Source of the DNA: Dactylorhiza incarnata | Lineage: Eukaryota; Streptophyta; Magnoliopsida; Asparagales; Orchidaceae | Assembly (NCBI GenBank): GCA_033032865.1 | Contig: JAWHQI010000327.1 | Span: 1,054,001 to 1,118,000 of the forward strand | Length of the DNA stretch: 64,000 bases | Reading direction: 5' to 3' | Shown here: positions 59,337 to 64,000 of the stretch, piece after piece | Layout of the letters: each line of letters begins with the position of its first letter | How positions within the stretch are numbered: the stretch's first letter is position 1 | Made by a program: the position numbers and the translations under genes | The notes under the pieces: generated by a model | Database searches by the model: none | Told to the model about the DNA's origin: nothing | What the model saw: the letters and a program-made list of their open reading frames with translations, nothing else

Positions 59337-59828
59337 ATGTCGCTGAACATGAAGAGCCTGACTCAGGCGTTCGCAAAGACTGCTGCTGTGATCGAGAAGA
59401 CTGTTCAGACCACAGTACAGGAGGTGACGGGACCGCGTCCTCTCCAGGATTATGATCTCCTCGGCCAGGTGGGATCAGGCGGCCCCGGGTTCGTGTGGAA
59501 GCTCTACGCCGCACGGGCACGCCCCTCCGCACCGTCCACGCAGTACTCGCTTGTATGCGTTTGGCTCCTTGACAAGCGCGCGCTTTCCGAGGCTCGCACC
59601 CGTGCTGGCCTATCCAGGGCCACCGAGGATGGCTTTCTCAACGTTATCCGCGCAGACTCATCTCGGCTAGTGCGCATCCGCCACCCGGGAGTAGTACACG
59701 TGGTCCAGGCCCTGGACGAGAGCAAGAATGCTATGGCCATGGTCACTGAGCCGATTTTTGCCTCCGCGGCCAATACTATTGGCTTACTGGACAACATTCC
59801 CAAGATTCCTGCGGAGCTAAAGGACATG
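59337..59828 (+). CDS. SCYL2: SCY1-like protein 2, exon 1
   Basis: 164 residues from ATG 59337 to a GACATG|GTACGC donor at 59829. The sequence is close to plant SCYL2: [52 protein letters not shown] and [19 protein letters not shown] blocks (here [20 protein letters not shown]). It covers the N-terminal tail and the N-lobe of a kinase-like domain lacking usual catalytic residues. In plants SCYL2 acts in clathrin-linked trafficking between trans-Golgi and endosomes. The full protein has over 900 residues. No next exon is seen up to 64000, so either the first intron is long or this is an isolated exon. Upstream GC content is moderate and no TATA box is clear. Confidence 0.8.
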
Positions 59829-60130
59829 GTACGCGAGCTCATCTCTCGCCCTCTCCTTCTGATGTAAATTTTGTGCCATTTATTCTATTGAGCTGTATGA
59901 CTCCATCTTGATCCCCTTTCTCTTGAATTGAGCAGTTTTGAGGTTTTGTTTTGTTTTGTTTTGGATACGTACAAGAAAGTCGCCAAGCATATATGAAGAG
60001 AAGAGGACGAGGACTCAGATTAGGTGCCTATGGATTGAAGCATTAGTTTCAAATAATCCTATTGTCTTCTGCTGTAGAAGAATGGTGATGACCTTTTTGC
60101 TCCATTGAGTTTAGAAAAAAACTCAAGACA

Positions 60131-60262
60131 GTGATTATGACCGCCACCGAGAAAATAAAACTAGTTTTGAACATAAAAGTGGTTGAAGTTCCTTAGGTGA
60201 GGTCGGACCTTCACGAACCATGGTTCACAACCACCGCGGTCATGACCGGCACCTTCGTGCCA
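60131..60262. repeat. Dispersed repeat, copy 2
   Basis: Copy of 18775-18900. GATTATGACCGCCACC and CCACCGCGGTCATGACC form imperfect inverted ends. It lies in what would be SCYL2 intron 1. Confidence 0.6.
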
Positions 60263-60463
60263 AACTGAGCTATAGTCTGTGCCTAGAGGTAAATCAACTA
60301 AAACAATCAATGCAAGAGATGAATATACAATAGTTAAATGCAGTTGTGGAGTTTCACAAAATGATCACAACTCATGGTAAAGAACATCAACCAGTACAAG
60401 GTGACTATCCTATTTCCTGTTTGATAGATTACAGAGCCAATGCACACCATCATTATCAGGTAC

Positions 60464-60534
60464 CTGCAAGTAGATCGACCCCATCCGCGCCCTTCAAGCT
60501 TTGATGGAGGGTATACTTGAGCGGGATGCGCCAT
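60464..60534 (-). CDS. Candidate first coding exon, unknown gene
   Basis: ATG at 60534 opens a 23-codon frame (MAHPAQVYPPSKLEGRGWGR) ending at TTGCAG|GTACCT. A C/T-rich stretch to its right (about 60560-60800) looks like a 5'UTR. I do not recognise the protein. No further exon is visible leftward before the SCYL2 exon, so it may be a fragment. Confidence 0.4.
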
Positions 60535-60799
60535 TTGCGGGAGATCAGGACGAATACGGAGAATCGAGGGAGAAAGTGCAGATGATAGAGAAGATGCGCG
60601 AGGGAACCTTTGGGCGAACTCGGGAGCGCCGTAGGTTGAACTATCAGGAGCAAAGAAGTGGGGGTCGGGGGCACGGTACGGTTGAACGAACGGAGCGATC
60701 GAGCGCGACAGAAAAGGAGCAAAAGGAACCCACACGTGACTTTCCAAAAAGGCAGAATAATACCTTTCCCATCAACTGCGTTTTCCACTGGTAGAGAAA

Positions 60800-61650
60800 A
60801 CAAATGACAGATTTTGGGCTGTGGCGTTTTCCAGAAAATGAAAAGGAAGAAAAAAGCTCTCCTAAACGGGGCCTAAGTTTCAGTATAGGAAAGTGTAGTA
60901 CCAGTAATGATCAGTAAAGGAAAATACAGTGTTTATGCAACATTGGTTTATATTTCAGTATTCTTATATTCGTGTTCTTTTAGGATCTTCGAGGTCGTTT
61001 CATTTCTTGTATCCTCTATTCGTATTCTTTTTGTCAATTCCCGTATTTGTTTTATTCATAATTCATTCAACTCGTTTTCAATATCAGGATTTTTGTTCAT
61101 ATTCCATCTTCTGAATCAGATTCCTTGTTTATCTTAATTTTATTAAATTAGGAAATCATAAGAGTATGTTTAGATTCATCTCTTCTTGGTCTTCAACGAC
61201 CTCTTGGCCTTCAACGGCCTCATATAAATCTCAAAAGCATTATGCCATAGGATATTCACCCCCCACGGCTACTGGGTTAACCCTCATCATTTCCTATGCA
61301 TCGATGCTTAATATTCTTTTGTTCGTCTTAAATCTTTTCTTTTCTTTTTAGGTTCTTATTTACATACATATATTCATTTTCAATATTCGTATTTACGTTG
61401 AATTCTCGTGTGTAAGCACACGTGTTCTTTATTTACAATTCCACTCAGAATTCTTTCATCGCTTGATTCTTGCTATTTCAGATTTAGCATCTTTTATCAA
61501 TTCCCATTTTCTTATCAGTGATTCGAACATTTGAACTATTTCAATTTCATGTCAATGCACAATCACTAAAATACTTTCTGTATGAAAAGCTATACAAATG
61601 TATTCTAAAAATAATTCAAAGCTAAGCATAATTAAAGTGATAAGTACTCA
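60800..61650. other. AT-rich stretch without a gene
   Basis: TTCTTATTCGTATT-like phrases recur, and there is no protein or element boundary. It could be intron or intergenic DNA. Confidence 0.5.
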
Positions 61651-61651
61651 C

Positions 61652-61717
61652 CACCGCTTTTCCTTTGCCTTTATCGATACCAGGATTTTCATCGTGCCTA
61701 TCACCAGACGCCATCCG
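61652..61717 (-). CDS. Candidate small coding exon, unknown gene
   Basis: Acceptor ATACTGCAG at 61718, ATG at 61714, 21 codons (MASGDRHDENPGIDKGKGKA...), and donor GTGAGTAC at 61651. A possible 5'UTR exon lies at about 62850-62647 with donor GTAAGT. Function is unknown. Confidence 0.35.
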
Positions 61718-62053
61718 CTGCAGTATCAATGAAATCATTTATCTTAGGGTTGCGTCGTTAAATACTTATGATTTAATTCCTACTACGATTACAACTACGA
61801 CTCAATAGGAATTGCCTAAGACGGGAAAGACTTAGGTGATTCAAAAGAAGAAGTTTCAGATTTTAGCCACTAGCCATGTAACACAAATTTCAGCTATAGA
61901 TAATATCAGATTTCAACCACTACATTAACTCACAAAAGTCACTACAACAAAGAGGAATAGGCCAACAAATGACAAAAGGGTAGCCAACGAGAGCTTCTCA
62001 TGGTAGCCTACAAGAGTCACCAAGGGCAGCCAACAAGAGCCTCTAATGACATC

Positions 62054-62345
62054 CAACTACAACTATCAACAGCAGCTCAAAAGGCAGCCAACTACAACTA
62101 TCAACAGCAGCTCAAAAGGCAGCCAACTACAACTATCAACAGCAGCTCAAAAGGTAGCCAACTACAACTATCAACAACAGCTCAATGGCAACCAGCTACA
62201 GCTATCAACAGCAGCTCAAAAGCCAACCAACTACAACTATCAACAACAGCTCAAAGGCAACCAACTACAACTATCAACAGCAGCTCAAAAGGCAGCCAAC
62301 TACAGCTATCAACAACAACTCAAAAGGCAGCCAACAACAGCACCA
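62054..62345. repeat. 35-bp minisatellite, about nine units
   Basis: Units contain CAACTACAACTATCAACAGC then AGCTCAAAAGGCAGC. Starts at 62054, 62089 and 62124 show an exact 35-bp period. The Gln-rich open frames come from the repeat. Confidence 0.9.
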
Positions 62346-62855
62346 AAAGGCAGTCAGCAGTCAAGGCAACTCTCACTCAACACAATGGCCGGCCAAAAGC
62401 CAATAGGAATAACCCACATCAACTGTTAACAGCCACATGTAGCAGCCAATAGAATAGCCTGCAATCATATAGGATCATAACTGGTTGGGAAAGGAGACAT
62501 GAAGGGCGAGGGTGAGAAAATCCCAAATCAGTAGAAACTCTGAATCAAAAACACTAGTCGGCCATAGACTTCGGAATTTCAGCAATTTAAACTATATTCT
62601 AGCAGTTATTTGTAAGAAGAAGAGGAGAGGAAGGAGAAAAACTTACAGTGAAGGAGTCGAGCCTTAAACCGCCGACCAAGTACAAGAATAACCAAGCTAG
62701 CAACAAAAACGCAGGAAGAAGGCTTTCTCGGGCTCTCCCAGTACCGACGACAGGGAGAAATAGAGAATCTAGGTGAGGAAAGAAGAATCAAGCAAGCCCC
62801 AAGCAGGCCTTAGCGTCAACTCAGCCAGGTCTTCGTGATCTCTCATAGCGCGCGC

Positions 62856-63455
62856 CTACTCCTCAACAGATTTGGTCTTTGCGAGACGAGCAGCGACCAC
62901 CACCTCCTCTGACGGCTCCTCCTCTGCTGATTTTGAGGACTCTCCTCCCTCCTGGCCGATTTCCTTTTTACTAGACTTCAATGGTGACTTGGCACCATGA
63001 CTCTTCTTCTTCCTCGAGCTCTCGCACTGGGTGACCTCTTCCATACTGACAAGGTCGTCCAGTGAGATTGTCTTCTTCAACTCATTCTCAAGCCCCGCCA
63101 ACTTCAGTGCCGCCTCAGACCTATGAATCGCCTCTGCTTTGGGAACTCCTTCCCTGCTCTCGTCACTGAAGAGTTCAGGAAAGCCGCCCTGCGGAGGAGT
63201 ACAGTCAATATACCGATCAAAGAAGGTGCTATCTGAAATGATAGAAGACATCACGGGCAACGCCGCGATCTCGCAAACGAAATGGGTTCTCACTCCAGAG
63301 ACGGATCCAGTGACGTCTATTATCGGAGAAGTCGCAGGCGCAGGAGTACTCGCATCCCCCGACTCGCGTACCCTCAGAGTGACCAGTTGTTTCCTCTCCT
63401 TCGCTAAATGACGGACGTGGATCTGAGCTAAAGAAGAAAACTTGTTACCCTCCAT
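62856..63455 (-). pseudogene. Antisense-ORF of a gypsy element
   Basis: About 199 codons from ATG 63455 to a stop at 62856. MEGNKFSSLAQIHVRHLAKE opens it; a coiled-coil-like AALKLAGLENELKKTISLDD and a Lys/Ser/Glu-rich tail follow. Position directly before a plus-strand LTR and opposite orientation match the antisense gene in the element at 9354-18291, but sequence similarity to that one is weak. Confidence 0.5.
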
Positions 63456-63482
63456 ATCTTTCAAGAGTATTCATATAACTAT

Positions 63483-64000
63483 TGGCGAAAATCGACCTGT
63501 TGTCAATGTTAATCCTTAGACAAAAGGCTGGGTTATATATATAGACACGATGACCATTTATGGCGGAATAGGTCTCGCAGACACTCTTTTTTGAAATCTC
63601 CTATATGAGATTTGAAAAAATGCAGGGATTCCGTCTGCTCAAATTCCGCCACACTCGCTGTTGATAACCAGGACGATGCAACTCTTCCCAGACAAAGCCG
63701 GTGATCTCGCAGATCAACCAACACCGTGCGGAAGTATTCGCATACCATCATGGCAAAATTGGTTGATCATTCCCGCGTATTTGCAGGATGTTCTACTCCC
63801 CGCACTTACAAAATTTTACAACACCTTGTAAACAACAAGCCCATATTTTTGAAAGTTGCCCGCGGGAAGAGCCCCATGTCCTATAAATATGCTATATTCA
63901 GTAGTTACAAAGGCATCTGAAAATGAGCCAAAATCTCCCCCAGTACCCGCACACCCAAGAATAGTGTCTGTGAGTACCCTTTTGGAGTAATAAATTTCAT
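63483..64000 (+). repeat. gypsy-type LTR, copy 2, runs off the window
   Basis: Starts TGGCGAAAATCGACC, with TATA box CTATAAATAT at 63881. Homologous to 58142-58700. The 3' end lies beyond 64000. Confidence 0.65.

Noticed and set aside
60334..60803. A 137-residue minus-strand protein starting at 60747
   Set aside because: The part before 60534 looks like a C/T-rich 5'UTR and the part after 60463 is intron beyond a donor site.
62000..62452. A Gln-rich protein of 150 residues
   Set aside because: A 35-bp minisatellite without codon constraint, and the frame shifts between units.

Overview
The window comes from a large, repeat-rich flowering-plant nuclear genome. The evidence is several nested Ty1/copia and Ty3/gypsy LTR retrotransposons, a plant-type hAT MITE, GT-AG introns and one recognisable host exon, the N-terminus of an SCY1-like (SCYL2) pseudokinase. 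The GC-rich SCYL2 exon would fit a monocot, but the species cannot be fixed from the sequence. No tRNA, rRNA, CRISPR array or prokaryotic gene was seen.

Layout, left to right. 1-3663: gypsy LTR-like DNA made largely of tandem repeats and palindromes, ending TGTTACA and butted against a broken copia pol (3664-5769, minus). 5770-9353: mostly unassigned AT-rich DNA with a 416-bp foldback element. 9354-18291: a complete non-autonomous Tat-like gypsy element with a GTTTT target duplication. It keeps a gag/protease remnant on + and a spliced antisense gene on -, but no reverse transcriptase. 18292-20943: unique-looking DNA with a 411-bp hAT MITE. 20944-32441: a Sirevirus-like copia element (minus, target duplication GATAT) with gag, pol, a third ORF that has its own TATA-like leader, and a palindromic tRNA-like insertion inside gag. 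34142-39920: a chromodomain gypsy element (minus), missing its 5' end. 39920-54775: a Tat-lineage gypsy element (minus), cut by a copia element (plus, 40943-50365, target duplication GCAGC). It is itself inserted in the protease region of another copia element (54776-57921, minus).

57922-64000 is the only stretch with host-like coding sequence: SCYL2 exon 1 (+), two short minus-strand exon-like pieces with consensus splice sites, and two copies of an antisense-ORF plus LTR cassette from another gypsy family.

How the parts work together: each autonomous element shows the expected gag, protease, integrase, RT and RNase H modules, but all carry stops or frameshifts. Where the original residue is clear from the family, the nonsense codons are C-to-T or G-to-A changes, as expected of methylated, silenced DNA. 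The most unusual material is the antisense gene in the 9.4-18.3 kb element, the separately promoted third ORF in the Sirevirus-like element, the tRNA-like palindrome, and the local rearrangement that left three LTRs plus a duplicated target segment at 41-50 kb.
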